Of a DNA stretch of 64,000 nucleotides, positions 22,583-33,625 are shown piece after piece. Position 1 is the first letter of the stretch. The number at the start of each line of letters is the position of its first letter. A model generated the notes under the pieces. The model was not told the origin of the DNA. It saw only the letters and a list, made by a program, of their open reading frames with translations, and did no database searches. Source of the DNA: Romanomermis culicivorax (Eukaryota; Nematoda; Enoplea; Mermithida; Mermithidae); assembly GCA_963922205.1 (NCBI GenBank), contig CAWUHX010000147.1, positions 806,001-870,000 of the forward strand, in the 5' to 3' direction. The translations under genes were made by a program, and so were the position numbers.

Positions 22583-25500
22583 CAGGTTTTTTTTTCTGCT
22601 CCTAGCAGACTTTTTGACCTTTGAGCAGAAATTTTTTTGGCCATTTTCTGCTCAGAGCAGAAATGATAAGAATCGAGTGTTCTACACTGGCGAAGCTCAA
22701 CATCGTTCTTACAATAGAAGTAAAAAAAATTTATTCTCAATTGCGAGTGGAAACATAAAAATGATGGGTTGAGAGGCAAAACACGCAAAATTTGAATAAA
22801 GAAATCAATAAAATCAGACATTCATAATATTGATGCACATTTAAATATGGAATGTAGACAGGACAGGACATGTTACTATTTTTCACGTCAATAATTCTTA
22901 GGATAGGTCGGGTCGGTTTGTTTAGTCTTATTTCTTTATAGACTAAATTATGTTATTTCGCAGTTATACTAAAGCACTCATTTTTTCAACATTTTCTGAT
23001 AATTTTTTTTAGTTTCGAACAACTTTTCACTCAAGAAACTGTTGGCATTGTGATTGAATACTTGAGATGAATCACCTTATGATTGAATACTTGCGTTGAA
23101 TCACTCATTAGACTTAGGCTATGTCTTCGATGCATAATCCTGGAATTGTATCTCTTCATAGTTATACTAAAACACCAGTTTATTCATTGTCATGATTGCA
23201 GCAATATTATATATGTTTCATTAGCTACTTTTACTGAATATTTATTTTTAACCTCATTTTCAAGATGTCACAGAAAGATATTTCAAATTTCTTCATCAAA
23301 CCAAAGACAGCTACAACTAGTCAAGCTGCTATTCCGGAAGGTGATGATTCGAGTGACGAGAATTTGAGTGATGCTAGTTTGAACGATGTGAATTCGAATG
23401 AAGAAGGTAGTGCCGCACAGTTGACAAGTCCCAACGAATCGGATTGTTCAGATGATGGAGCAACATTGAAATTAAACGACGAAGATAACGAAGGTCCTAA
23501 AGCCAAAATCGCCAAAAACACATTTGCTTTTCAAAGCAACTGGAAAAACACGTTTCCATGGTTAGAAGTGTTAGATCGCAAGGCAATGATGGTTGTATGT
23601 CGAATTTGTCGTGAAGCAAAAGAGAAAAATGCGTGGGCAAGTGGAAAATCGTTGAAAACTTGGCGTTCGACTTATATGAACGATCATAAAATGTCAAAGA
23701 GTCATAAAAACGCCGAAGATGCTGTGAAATTAGCCAAACAAGACGCTTTGGTGAAAAGTCAAAAGATATGCATTGAAAAATCATGTCAGGAAGTTATGGA
23801 TAACATGATGAAAGTTCTATTCGATGTGCAACAAAATGGGCCAATCTATTTTTGTTCAAAAGTTCATGAAATGATCACTCATTTGTGTGACAAAAATGAT
23901 CAGAAACGTCTTTTGCCGTCTCACCACTATTCGAATTTTTCAACTTACGAAATGCTAGCAGCACTCAACAAGGCCACCTACATGGAAGTGATCGGAAAAA
24001 TTCGTCAGTCGAACGGCTTTACTCTTCATATAGATGAGTCCACCGATATTACGGAGCAAAAGCATCTGTTGATGTATGCTACATTTTTTGATTGTGATTC
24101 ACAAATTCAAACCACAACTTACTTGGCATTGCTGGAAGTCAAAAAAGCTGACGCTCGTTCGTTGTGCAAACTCATCTATAAATTCATGTCGACATCGGAA
24201 ATTCCTCTGACAAAAATTTTGAATTTCACAAGTGACGGAGCAAGCGTTATGTTAGGTGCCTATAATGGGGTGGCCGCGTTATTGAGGAATAAGTATAACC
24301 TGTCGCATTTGTTGGATTTCCATTGCGTTGCACATAGAGAGGCACTGGCGTTCAAGGACGTGCTTAATGTATGCGAAAATTTCCTTTTATCAAGATAAAA
24401 ATCTGTGCATATTTTATGTTGACGAAATTCCACAATCGCATAATTCTTGAAATGATTATTTTAATAAAAGCTAGACTTCATATAAAAATATACAAATTAT
24501 GTTCTATGTAAGAGATAAAAAGTGAGACTTATAATTACTTTGAAATTTTTTTAAAGGCGCAAGAGGCACCATTTTTTTGGCGTTTGGAAACAATCGTACG
24601 CGATTTAATTGCTTTTTTGTCACTGCAGTCAACGCGACACGATTTGAAAGAACTATGCGAAATTTTAGAACATCAATATGTATCAGTCGATCGCATCTTT
24701 GAAATACGGTAAATTATATTATACGAGTATGATTATATGAAGAAAAAACTAAAATTATACTGATTCATATTCACAGATGGTTATCTCGATTCAACGTTGT
24801 CACAAAAATTTTGGCCATGCTCAAGCCAATTTTGGTTTTTTTGAATGCGAAGGAAACGAACGAGATGTCTAACCAGGCCAAAGTATACATAAATGACTTT
24901 TTTGTGTTCATGGTTATTCACTATCCACTTATCAGACATTGTTTTAGAGGCTCAAGAAATGGTTTACCGACTACAAAAATGTTCTTGCCCTTATATTACT
25001 CAAAGATATTTTGCAGCCATTGAATCGCCTAATGCTGCGTTTTCAAAGCGAAATCGTGCATCCTTTTTCAATAAACGTGATGACAATTCTTTATTTTTAT
25101 TAGTCGCACGAAAACATGAGAATGATATTTTAACTATAGGAAATGGTCGAATACGCGTTGTCCCTATTGAACGACAATTTTTTGAGTGAACGATTCATCG
25201 GTGGCCAGGAATACGAAAAGTTCAAACTAAATATATCGGAATGGCAAGATTTATTGAATCCGATAACTATTAATGACGAAACTAGTGAATTCGTTGTTTC
25301 AAAGGCCAAGGGTAGTCTACATACATGTGTTTTTCTCGTACTATCATATACTAATTAACTGTCAAAAAATACACTTTCAAAAAACTTTTAGCTCTTGTGC
25401 AAAAACTTTGCGAGGCTTTAAAGTTGCGTCTACAAACTAGAAACGAAATTTTGAGCCGCTTTTTGGTTTTTGATCCCAATTCTACAATGCATTCGTTCAA

Positions 25501-26328
25501 CGCTGCACAACGGCAAGAATTTGGCGTTGAAGATTTGAGAAAATTAGCCGAGCATTACGATAACTTCCAGTTGAACATCGATAATTTGCAGGATGAATGG
25601 CAGGAATTCAAGGTTAGGTAGTAGAACCTCTGAAAAGCTGGGTCGACCTTTACCCTAGTTTTAAAATTTTTTATTCAGGAGGCTTGTACTTTTCAAATCT
25701 ATCAAAAAGTCGTGGAAAGAAGTGGCTTTGATTTGTTGCAAAAACGAAAACTATTATTCTAACTTGACCAAACTCGCCAATTGTTTGCTCACATTCAACG
25801 TTCAAAACGCGCTGGTTGAGCGCGGATTTAGGTAAAAAAATTAGTCGATATTAATTTTCAGGGTAAATGAACTAGCCGTTCATTTAAGCACCATACACGC
25901 TATAAAAAGCAAGCAACGATCAAAGCTGCAGATTCCTACATTGAATTGCTTGACTCGATTGAAATTATGCACCAAAGATTACAAAAAATTCGACTACAGT
26001 GCAGCGGCTCAACAGTGGGTCAACGCCCGCAACCGCTACAATGTGGCCGGCATGTGCGCAAAGGAAAATGAAGATAAGCCATGGTTGGCTGATTCTAGCG
26101 ATTTTAAAGACTACATGTTTGGATGATAAATGTTGAGTAATGAATGAGTCATATGTGTTGTTTTCGTGCAATAAACTTTAACGAATTATTTGAGTTTTAG
26201 GCAACTTATTCCGTGTAAACATCATTAACAGATGATATCTTTAGTGCAGAATTTTTTGTGCTGAGCAGAAATTTTTCGATGCTATTTCTGCTCCGAGCAG
26301 ACGGCGTGGAGCAGAAAAAAAAACCCTG
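22583..26328 (+). mobile_element. hAT DNA transposon inserted in the LTR
   Basis: Ends CAGG followed by a T-run and CTGCTCC on the left, and the reverse complement with CAGGG on the right, flanked by exact 8-bp duplications GGTCGACG (22575-22582 and 26329-26336). The short motif CTGCTC/GAGCAG recurs several times within about 80 bp of each end, as expected of subterminal transposase-binding sites. It encodes a multi-exon hAT transposase on the plus strand. Because it sits inside an LTR already diverged from its partner, it inserted after the retrotransposon. Confidence 0.95.
23265..26126 (+). CDS. hAT transposase (TTF/BED-type zinc finger, RNase H-fold, dimerisation domain)
   Basis: Exon 1 (23265-24368) encodes an acidic N-terminus, a zinc finger segment (FPWLEVLDRKAMMVVCRIC, then HKMSKSHKNA) and the start of the catalytic fold (LHIDESTDITEQKHLLMYATF, FTSDGASVMLGAYNG, FHCVAHREALA). 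Then exon 2 24557-24708, exon 3 from 24777, exon 4 25140-25311, exon 5 25392-25617, exon 6 25679-25831 and exon 7 25862-26126, joined at GT-AG introns as short as 30 nt. Exon 6 to 7 holds the hAT dimerisation block (YSNLTKLANCLLTFNVQNAL, then VERGFRVNEL). The join between exons 3 and 4 is unclear: reading frame appears to shift near 24920, so the copy may be defective. ATG 23265 follows TTTTCAAG, a possible acceptor, so a 5' noncoding exon is possible. Confidence 0.85.
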
Positions 26329-26879
26329 GGTCGACGTAAGAACCAAAGACTCATGTAAAAAAAAATAACAGATGGAATCCGGCGCAGGATTCAACTATTC
26401 GGATCGATGCGAAAAACCAAGACTGGTCATCTTCCCAAAAACAGGGTCTTCTTCTTCGTCTCAGACCCACTCGACCCACATTTCAGACATGAAAAACACC
26501 CACAGTGATCGGCATGGACCATACTTGAGTTACTGTAGGTTCTGAAATCTACACGGCGCCACAATTAGCTCTGTTATGCAAATGTCCGTGATTAGTGTTT
26601 TGAGATGTCGCCACTGTTTCCGTTGAAGTGTGCATAATTACGCGAGAGTTCCTAATTAGTGTTTTTGAGTTGTCACCACCATTCCCGTTGAAGTGTGCAT
26701 AATTACAATAAAAAGTGCTCGAGTGCATAAAACTCGTAATTATAAGGAACGAAAAATAGCTGTACAAAAACAGGTTTTAACCGGAATTTTTTGGTGGAAA
26801 AACATGGTAGAATTTGCAGAAAATATACAGTACATAATTTTTCATAACTTTACATTTTTGTCACTCCTCGTGACAATAG

Positions 26880-27949
26880 AAAAAAAACTGAAAAGATTCA
26901 ATCAAAAAAGGCAGAAAAAAACGGAAAATCTTTCATGAGGAAAAAAGAGGTATAAATAGGAAAAATGGAAGAAAAATCATTTTTCATTCTTGCTCAATGA
27001 CAACAAAGAAATGGAAACAATCTGCATCGTGTTCATCACTGCTCTGAGGGCGACTTATGAGGTGTATGGTGGGTAGATATTAGATATAAATTTAAAATTT
27101 AAATTAATAGGGATATAATTTGAACATTGAAAAATATTATCATTAATTTAGCACCATTTTTGACTGCAATCAATGTCAACATGCTAGTGTCAAGATTTTG
27201 GGAGTAGGCATTGATCGACTTTAAGTTGTGGTGGAAAAGCCAGCACAGGGAGTTGTACCTGTCTATATTTAGATTTGCTGTCTTCTATAGTGTTTTTCTG
27301 TAGGTCTTAGGACGAAAAGGATAAAAAGGTATGAGATAATTACAAAGAGTACTGTAGAAAGGAAAACCAGCTATAATCTGTCGTTCCATAAAGGCAAAAC
27401 TGTAAATTTTGAGGAACTACACAGTATGGTCTTTCAATATTGCTTAAGACACAATAGAGTTGTTAAAACTTTGCTTGAGAAGCAGATCCTTTGTTATTAA
27501 GAATGGAAAGTGTAGACAGAGCAATGCAAAAAAGATTATAAAATTGTTTACAGCAATTATGTACTTTCTGCTGTCTTTACAACTGTTCCATACAGTTTTA
27601 AAAATGGTTTAGAATAAAACAAAAAGGCTGTGGATAAGCCTTTAAAAATTTTAGTTTCAGCAGGACTGGGTAAAGCAGAAATTTGGCTGACATTTAAATG
27701 AAAGAAATCGTATAATCAAAATTTTTTGGCACTAGGCACTGAACAGTTAATCTAGCCAGACTTTCAATTTCTCACCCAAAATTCAAGAAATTCAATTTTA
27801 AAAGTCAGGAACCGATGTGAATTGAATGTAATTCTTAATCATTTTTCTGTTGAAATTAAGAGAATTTATCAAGTTAAATTAATTGGTGCAACCACCGTCT
27901 TGTGCAAAAAGAAATTGATCATTGATTTGAATAATTAATGGTCTAATTT
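26880..27949. other. AT-rich interval with no supported feature
   Basis: No recognised motif. A plus-strand open frame at 27950-28222 with hydrophobic composition immediately follows; I do not recognise it and give it little weight. Confidence 0.4.
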
Positions 27950-28191
27950 ATGAGCCTTATTATTCTGTGTGTGATTAAGAATGTATTCAAAATGATTGAT
28001 CTGTTTATGTGGGCTTCGACTGTAATTTTGAATAGTGTTTTGACTAAATTTGTTGGAAAAATCATCGCTTCTACTACCACATTTGTTCACAAACTTTTTA
28101 GTTTTGGCCTGTTGAAATTCCTATTGGCCTGTCAAATGTTGACCTTGGGAGCCAAATGGCTTGTTGAGAAAAAAACTAAGAAAAAACCCTA

Positions 28192-29530
28192 TCATGAACA
28201 AATGTTATCAAAAATTTTATGACTCTCAGTATTAGTACTTTCTGGATAAATAATTTCTGGTTTATCAGTGATCAATTCATAAATGTATTCTAGCATAGCT
28301 TTCGAATTTTCTATAGTGTTACCATTTGTGTCTCTTAGATTGTGGATGGCTTTCTTATTATAGTTTCTTCTCTCTAGGTTTAGAAAGTACTTTGAAGGTT
28401 TTTCTCCTTGTAAGTTCCATCTAATTTTTGTTTTTTCCATAGAGAATGCTTTTTTCTGTTCTATTCTTGTCATGATTTCTGCTAGCAGTTCACTGTTTTT
28501 GGCCCTTTTTTCAGCATTTTCCAATTTATCTGAACTTGTTTCTAAATCTTGTAACTGCTCTCTGAGTTGCTCTTCGTGCTTTCTTTTCTTTTTTGCAATA
28601 TTCTTGCAGTAGCTTATTGTTACACTTCGTATTTTGTATTTAACATATTCCCAGGTTGTAGCAGCATCAAAGTTGGTACATTTACTTTCTTTCAGTGATA
28701 TTTCTATGGTATCTTTCAGTAGAAATTTGTACTTTTCATGGTTGATAAGCGAGTTGTTAAAAATCCGAAAACCTGGTCCTCTCCTTTTGTGTAGCCTTCC
28801 AGTTATTTTGAAACAAATTCCATTGTGATCTGAAGATAATCCAGAGATTACATCACATTTAGTTTTTTCATTTATCAGTTCTTCTGATATGGAAAAATAA
28901 TCTAATCTGCACTTAATTGATTTATCATGGTTAGACCATGTACTTCTACCAGCTGTCTGTTGGGATACTGGTGCCTGAATGAGTCGATCAGATCATGCTT
29001 GCTTAGTAAATTTATAAGTTTTTGTATAGATCTATTTTTATTTTTATGTTGACCACCACCATTCTTGTCTATTGTTTGATTCAGTGTAACATTGAAATCT
29101 CCTCCTAGAATTACGGGGTATTTATTTTCTGCACAAGTTTCTAACTGGTCGCAGAGTTCATCCCAAAATATAAGCTGTTCTTTCTCTGTCACTGGTGCAT
29201 AAACATTTGCTATGATAAAGATAGAATCATCCGTCTTAAGTTTCATAAGAATATATTTACCTTCTTTATCAGTCTTAACTGTCTCCACTTTGTATGTGAA
29301 TGAGTTATTTAATAGGATCATGACTCCTCTAGAATTTGACAAGCTATTAGAATATACAGTGCTACTTGGCCCACAGCCCCATTCGTTTCTAACGTGGTTC
29401 TCAGACAATAATGTAAGGTGAGTTTCCTGAAGAAAAATTATATCATATTTATTGTCTCTACAGAATTGAAAAATATGTTTCCTTTTCTTTTCAATATTAA
29501 TTGTTATTTAATTTGTGATACTTTTCATAT
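28192..29530 (-). pseudogene. L1-like LINE ORF2: endonuclease and linker, RT missing
   Basis: Minus-strand translation from about 29530 shows an AP-endonuclease domain. Visible blocks are YDIIFLQETHL (catalytic Glu), ANVYAPVTEKEQLIFWDEL, ILGGDFNVTLN, RLDYFSIS and GLSSDHNGI (catalytic Asp-His). It is followed by the L1-type linker rich in Lys/Glu and the block KIRWNLQGEKPSKYFLNLERR just before where RT should start. There is an early stop near the N-terminus and a frameshift near 28930. The sequence stops at about 28195 before any RT, so the copy is truncated on the 3' side. The endonuclease nicks target DNA to prime insertion. Confidence 0.85.
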
Positions 29531-29591
29531 TTTCGTGTTACCATATTTCACCAAGATTCATAGGAATAAAGCATAGTTCTAGATAAGATCT

Positions 29592-29930
29592 AGTGTGTGC
29601 CCTCAGTAGGGCACAACTACATAAATCTTACTGTAAAACCATGAAATCATCAAGATAACATCGAGTTAAGACATAGAGTTAGTGCCCATAGAAGGGCTGA
29701 ACTTCAGACATCTTATTGCAAACCATGAAATCATCAAGATAAACATCGAGTTAAGACATCAAGTTAGTGCCCAATGTAGGGCTGAACTTCATCCTTTTCA
29801 TCATAAACCATAAAATCATCAAGTTATATAACATCTAGATAAAACATCGTGATTGTGCTTATTTTAGAGCTGAACTTACATCCTGTTGTTGCAATTTCAA
29901 AAAGATGATCAAGACCATGTCGACAAAGGT
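29592..29930 (-). repeat. Tandem array of about 85-bp units within the LINE
   Basis: About four diverged units, beginning near 29592, 29681, 29766 and 29854. Each has a GTGCCC...AGGGCTGAACTTC start and an AAACCATGAAATCATCAAG middle, followed by AACATCGAGTTAAGACAT. The array lies between the ORF1-like region and the ORF2 endonuclease of the LINE piece. Confidence 0.75.
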
Positions 29931-30050
29931 GACCCTTTAGGGGGCCCTGTCAAACCATTTACTGGTATAAGTATAACACATTAACAATAACGAACAATGA
30001 AAAAAGGATAAAGCCCAAAAGTTAGTTGTCAAAAAGAAAAAAGATGATGA

Positions 30051-30592
30051 TCACTTTTTCATTTTATAATTTAATATAATATATAATTTGTCTTTTTTCT
30101 GTTTCTTGTCGGCAAGATTCTTTTTTTGTTGCTTGGGTTGCTCTTTTGTCAGATCGTCTGTCCAAATCGTGGGAGGCCTTCTGGCTTGATTGAATGTCTT
30201 CAAGTTTTTCAAAAAGCCAGCAATTTTTACCTTGGCTTCCACCATTTCGAAATCAATTTTTACCATAGGCAGTGCTTTTTCACCAAATTTTTTGTTCAGG
30301 TAACATTTTGACCAGCTGATAGAAGCACCATCTGCCATATCTTGTGGCATTGCCATTCCTTGTTTGAAAAATTTCTTGATTTGTGTTGCCTGAACCACTG
30401 CGTTAAAAAATCCTATGGAGAAATGTCCGTAGGAAAATTATAAATCCATATCCCGGTTTTTCAAACTATATGATCAATAATCTCCACTGGATTTTCTAAC
30501 TTTTTGAAACGTTTTTCAAGATTTTCTTGATCATCTCCAAGTTTTTTGGTATCATCTTGATCTAATCTTTTTTTCAAACTTGTGGGCTCCAT
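30051..30592 (-). pseudogene. LINE ORF1-like protein
   Basis: Starts at about 30592 (MEPTSLKKRLDQDD...) with a coiled-coil-like heptad stretch. After two stops and a frameshift near 30400-30450 it continues in a 115-codon frame ending at 30051. That part has IYNFPTDIS, then ISWSKCYLNKKFGEK and MVKIDFEMVEAKVKIAGFLKN, which fits the layout of an L1 ORF1 RNA-binding domain, and a Lys/Gln-rich tail. It lies directly upstream of the ORF2 fragment in the same orientation, as in L1 elements. The family call is inference from position, coiled coil and layout. Confidence 0.5.
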
Positions 30593-30904
30593 AATCGAAT
30601 TTAAATCATAACTTTTCTAACAAATGTTATATAATATAGTGTAAATTTAGAGATGGAAAAAAGTCTGCCCAATATGCAATTTACAGGCAAACAATGACTA
30701 AAAACATGCAAATTATTATAGAAAAAGGAGGGATAAACGACGGACCAACAACCAACTTTGACTAAAAAAAATAAGCTCATTACAAGTACGGCACAACAAA
30801 CAGCAAAAAATGTAGACAAACGAAATATTTTTTTAGTCTTGATTTTTCGAAATCTCTCAACAAAAATGACATAACAAACAACAGGATTAGATGCAAAACT
30901 CAGC

Positions 30905-31370
30905 TTAAAAATCGTCATTGCTGAACATGGTCTCATCCCATTGTTGGTTACTGGACGGTTCTGCATCACTCTTTTTCTTCACTGGATTCTTGGAATTTGG
31001 TTTTGTAGGCATAAAACGTTTAGTGTCTCTAATGGATAGAAGAAAATAATGATGCTGAAAAATTAAAGGCATATATAAGTTTGTGCCTTCAAAAAAGGCG
31101 TATACAGTTCATTGCTGCATGCAAACTCTCAATTTCTTGCTCACAAAACACGCCACAAGATTGAAACATTTGGATAATTCTGGAACATGATTAGTAAACG
31201 TGTGAAATTTAGCAGTTGTTGTTCAGTCTGGGTAGTCTTTGGCCTTCATCTCTTTGAGACAGCTGTAATATTTTTCTAAATTGGTGAGGTCTTGGTTGGT
31301 AAGATAGGTAGTTTTGGTTGTCAATTTGAAAATTCTCTCAAGCATGATGAGGGTGTCATATGACAATCAC
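30905..31370 (-). pseudogene. Decayed coding fragment with an EQ-x3-ESLHA motif
   Basis: Reading minus from about 31370: TTYLTNQDLTNLEKYYSCLKE, a stop after DYPD, KFHTFTNHVPEL, then after a one-base frameshift SCGVFCEQEIESLHAAMN. A final piece behind a possible acceptor (CCATTAG, exon 31028-30905) ends WDETMFSNDDF and a stop. This resembles the C-terminal region of a protein family common in invertebrate repetitive elements, with a KLH...H...G-F-EQ-ESLHA-N pattern. I recall the pattern but not a firm name. It carries one stop and one frameshift. Confidence 0.4.
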
Positions 31371-33464
31371 TAGTTCTAGTGTTGGCTTTCCTGGGATTTC
31401 ATCAACAATTTCCATCCATCAATCTTGTCCGTGTTATTAAGCATCTTAAGTTTAACTTCTCTTGATTGAAAGAGGCAGCAATCCATAGAGAAAATTGGAA
31501 AATGATCAAAAAGTACTCTGATACCCGGAATACTGTTTTCAAAAACAGGGCACCAACTGTGAAAAAATTGGCCTCAGTATTTCTGAAAATTTTGACATGG
31601 GAGAAATGGAATGAGAAATGGCCATTCCCATCAATGATTTAAGCAATTCCATACCACCCAAAGACTGCAATTTTGAAAAGGTTTATCAATACACATTATC
31701 ATGAATAAAGAGGGTATCTTACAAGGTTCAGTCAAAACCCATAATTTTGATACATGGTCATCCTAAAGTTAAGGCTCAATTAAAATTCAACTCAGAAACA
31801 ATGTTCTTCAAATTTGTCTGAGCAGTCTAACAGTGTACTAATGTGGCTTCTGATCCTGAATCACAATTTACTCCATTAACCAATAAAAAATTGGGGTTAA
31901 ATGGAGGTGAGCAATTTGAGAAAATGTAAAATACTAAAAAAAGGCATCTCCATTCCACAAGAAATCAACTACACAATTGAAATCAGAAATGACTGAAACT
32001 GAAGTTGATAATGCTCTAGAAACAGCACTTAAAAGTATGGCTGATTTCTCATTTTAACAGATAGGGTGACTAGAGATGAAACTAGACAAGAGGTAAATGA
32101 AAATGTGAATGAAGCAAAATGTTAAAAATTATGGTTTTAATGGCATGTTTGCATACCTCTAACATATTTTTCTGAAATAGTTGAAGCAGCACTAATCAAG
32201 CAGGTGAGATGATACCTGATACTATAATGCCTTGCTCCTACTCTAAAATGAAATATTATCAATATCCTTGATTTTCTCTTCAATTCCTGTTTGTCATTGT
32301 ATGCAAACAAATCCTTTCTGTAAATTTGCACTTTTTCAATTTATATTCAGGAACCTAAATATACATAATAAATAAAAAATATATTCTAGTTATTAAATCT
32401 CAAAATCTAATTGATTCCACAAATTTGAAAGGCAAATCACAAATTTCCAGCTTTATGCTATTCTGAAGTCAAGATTAACTGATTTCATTCATTTGAGGGC
32501 TTTTTTTAACAAAAAAAAACATGTTTTTTTGTGTAATCAGCTAATTCAATTTTACTCGCTGTATGAGGCAATTGATCGAAAGTGCTTGAGATTTAATTCC
32601 TTGCTTTTCTGGCAATCTTTAAACAAAATCACATGAATTATTTCTTTAACATAAACAGCTGTGATTTGTTCTGCAATTACTTGTATTCCCACTATCTTCT
32701 TTTTTAGTGGTAAACTGCTTATATATTGTCAGATGTTTCCCCTGCAAATTTTCTCTGACATCCCATACTGTGATGTTTTCTGGATATCTGGTATTTTGTG
32801 TTCATTGCACTCCGCCATTTCTTCAACATCTGGGGACACCGTGGAGTAATCCCACACTCTGTTAGCAAAAGAAAAACTTGAGTCCAAATTTCTGAAAAAA
32901 AGTGTAATTTTCCAAGAGGCATCTCAATCAAAAAACAAGATGGATTTTGTCATGCTCCCTGCAAAGGCACCATGGTCAAGGAGCAGGATCAGATTCTCAC
33001 TTTTTATGGACTGTGGTCAAATCGAAAGTTTAGAATATGAGGTTGAAATTCACTTGAGACTGATGCTTATGAAATTATGTCTTTTTGGATCATTTTTTGT
33101 GGCTCTGACTGTGAAGCAGTGTTAGCCCCAAAGGGCAATGACATGATATAAATAACACACAATATGTTATTAGAAATCTACGATGCTAGGAAAATTGAAT
33201 CATATGTAAAATAGCTAACAAGATTGCCAAAACATCTTCATTTTTATTCAGTGAACTGCAGTGTTTTTTTGCCAGAGGCAAATGAAAAGTTTTGTGGGCA
33301 AATGAAATTGGGGTAGTCTTAAGATTCTTAATTCTTTTTGATTCCTAGATTAGGCTTAAGAAAAGATGGATTCTGATCTGAACTGACCTGTTAGAACTAA
33401 TTCCTTGGCTAAGCCTTGCAACAGTCTGGTTCCCCAGACCTGGCAACAACAAAGATAAACTTAC
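31371..33464. other. AT-rich interval, no supported gene
   Basis: A short minus-strand coding-like piece near 31440-31480 (MLNNTDKIDGWKLLMKSQ) could extend the fragment at 30905-31370. Otherwise I see nothing recognisable. Confidence 0.4.
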
Positions 33465-33625
33465 CTTAAATACAGGGACACAGAGCCCTTGTAGTCTCCT
33501 AGAAGAGAAAAGGAATCCCCTCTGGGATAGACTTACCTGCAGGATCCCTTGACAGGTTTTCCTGGGCTTGCAGTCAGCAAGCAGCTGCCTGGGCCTTTGA
33601 CTCTTCGCTCCACATGGTCAGTTTA
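33465..33625 (-). other. Candidate exon pair with a 38-nt intron and 34-nt micro-exon
   Basis: Locally GC-richer. In minus orientation a putative exon ends GGATCCTGCAG|GTAAGT at 33537/33536. A 38-nt intron ends TCTTCTAG, and a 34-nt exon (33498-33465) ends TTTAAG|GTAAGT. One frame is open through both (HVERRVKGPGSC..., then LQGLCVPVFK). Two consensus donors close together support real splicing; the protein is not recognised and the upstream acceptor is not defined. Confidence 0.35.

Larger units (their letters stand above)
14008..26875 (-). mobile_element. Ty3/gypsy LTR retrotransposon with gag-env-pol order
   Basis: The element lies on the minus strand between an intact 719-bp 3' LTR (14008-14726) and a 5' LTR (22338-26875) that is interrupted by a hAT transposon. 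Both LTRs have TG...CA ends (TGTCATGAGG...CCCTGACA in element orientation). The flanks carry ATAG (14004-14007 and 26876-26879), a 4-bp target-site duplication. The internal 7.6 kb encodes Gag with CCHC knuckles, an envelope-like glycoprotein, protease, RT, RNase H and integrase, in that order. The LTRs differ at roughly 7% of sites over their first 240 bp by my count, and coding frames carry several stops and frameshifts, so this copy is old and defective. Env upstream of pol is unlike the usual gag-pol-env order. Confidence 0.95.
22338..26875 (-). repeat. 5' LTR of the gypsy element, split by a hAT insertion
   Basis: LTR sequence at 22338-22582 and 26329-26875 matches 14008-14726. Removing the 3746-bp hAT and one copy of its 8-bp target duplication leaves 784 bp. 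Of these, 64 bp are a tandem duplication (units at 26591 and 26655), leaving 720 bp against 719 in the other LTR. Confidence 0.95.

Noticed and set aside
30601-30904. Hydrophobic minus-strand frame near 30.6-30.97 kb
   Set aside because: It overlaps the better-supported coding end at 30905-31028 in another frame and has no recognisable membrane-protein family.
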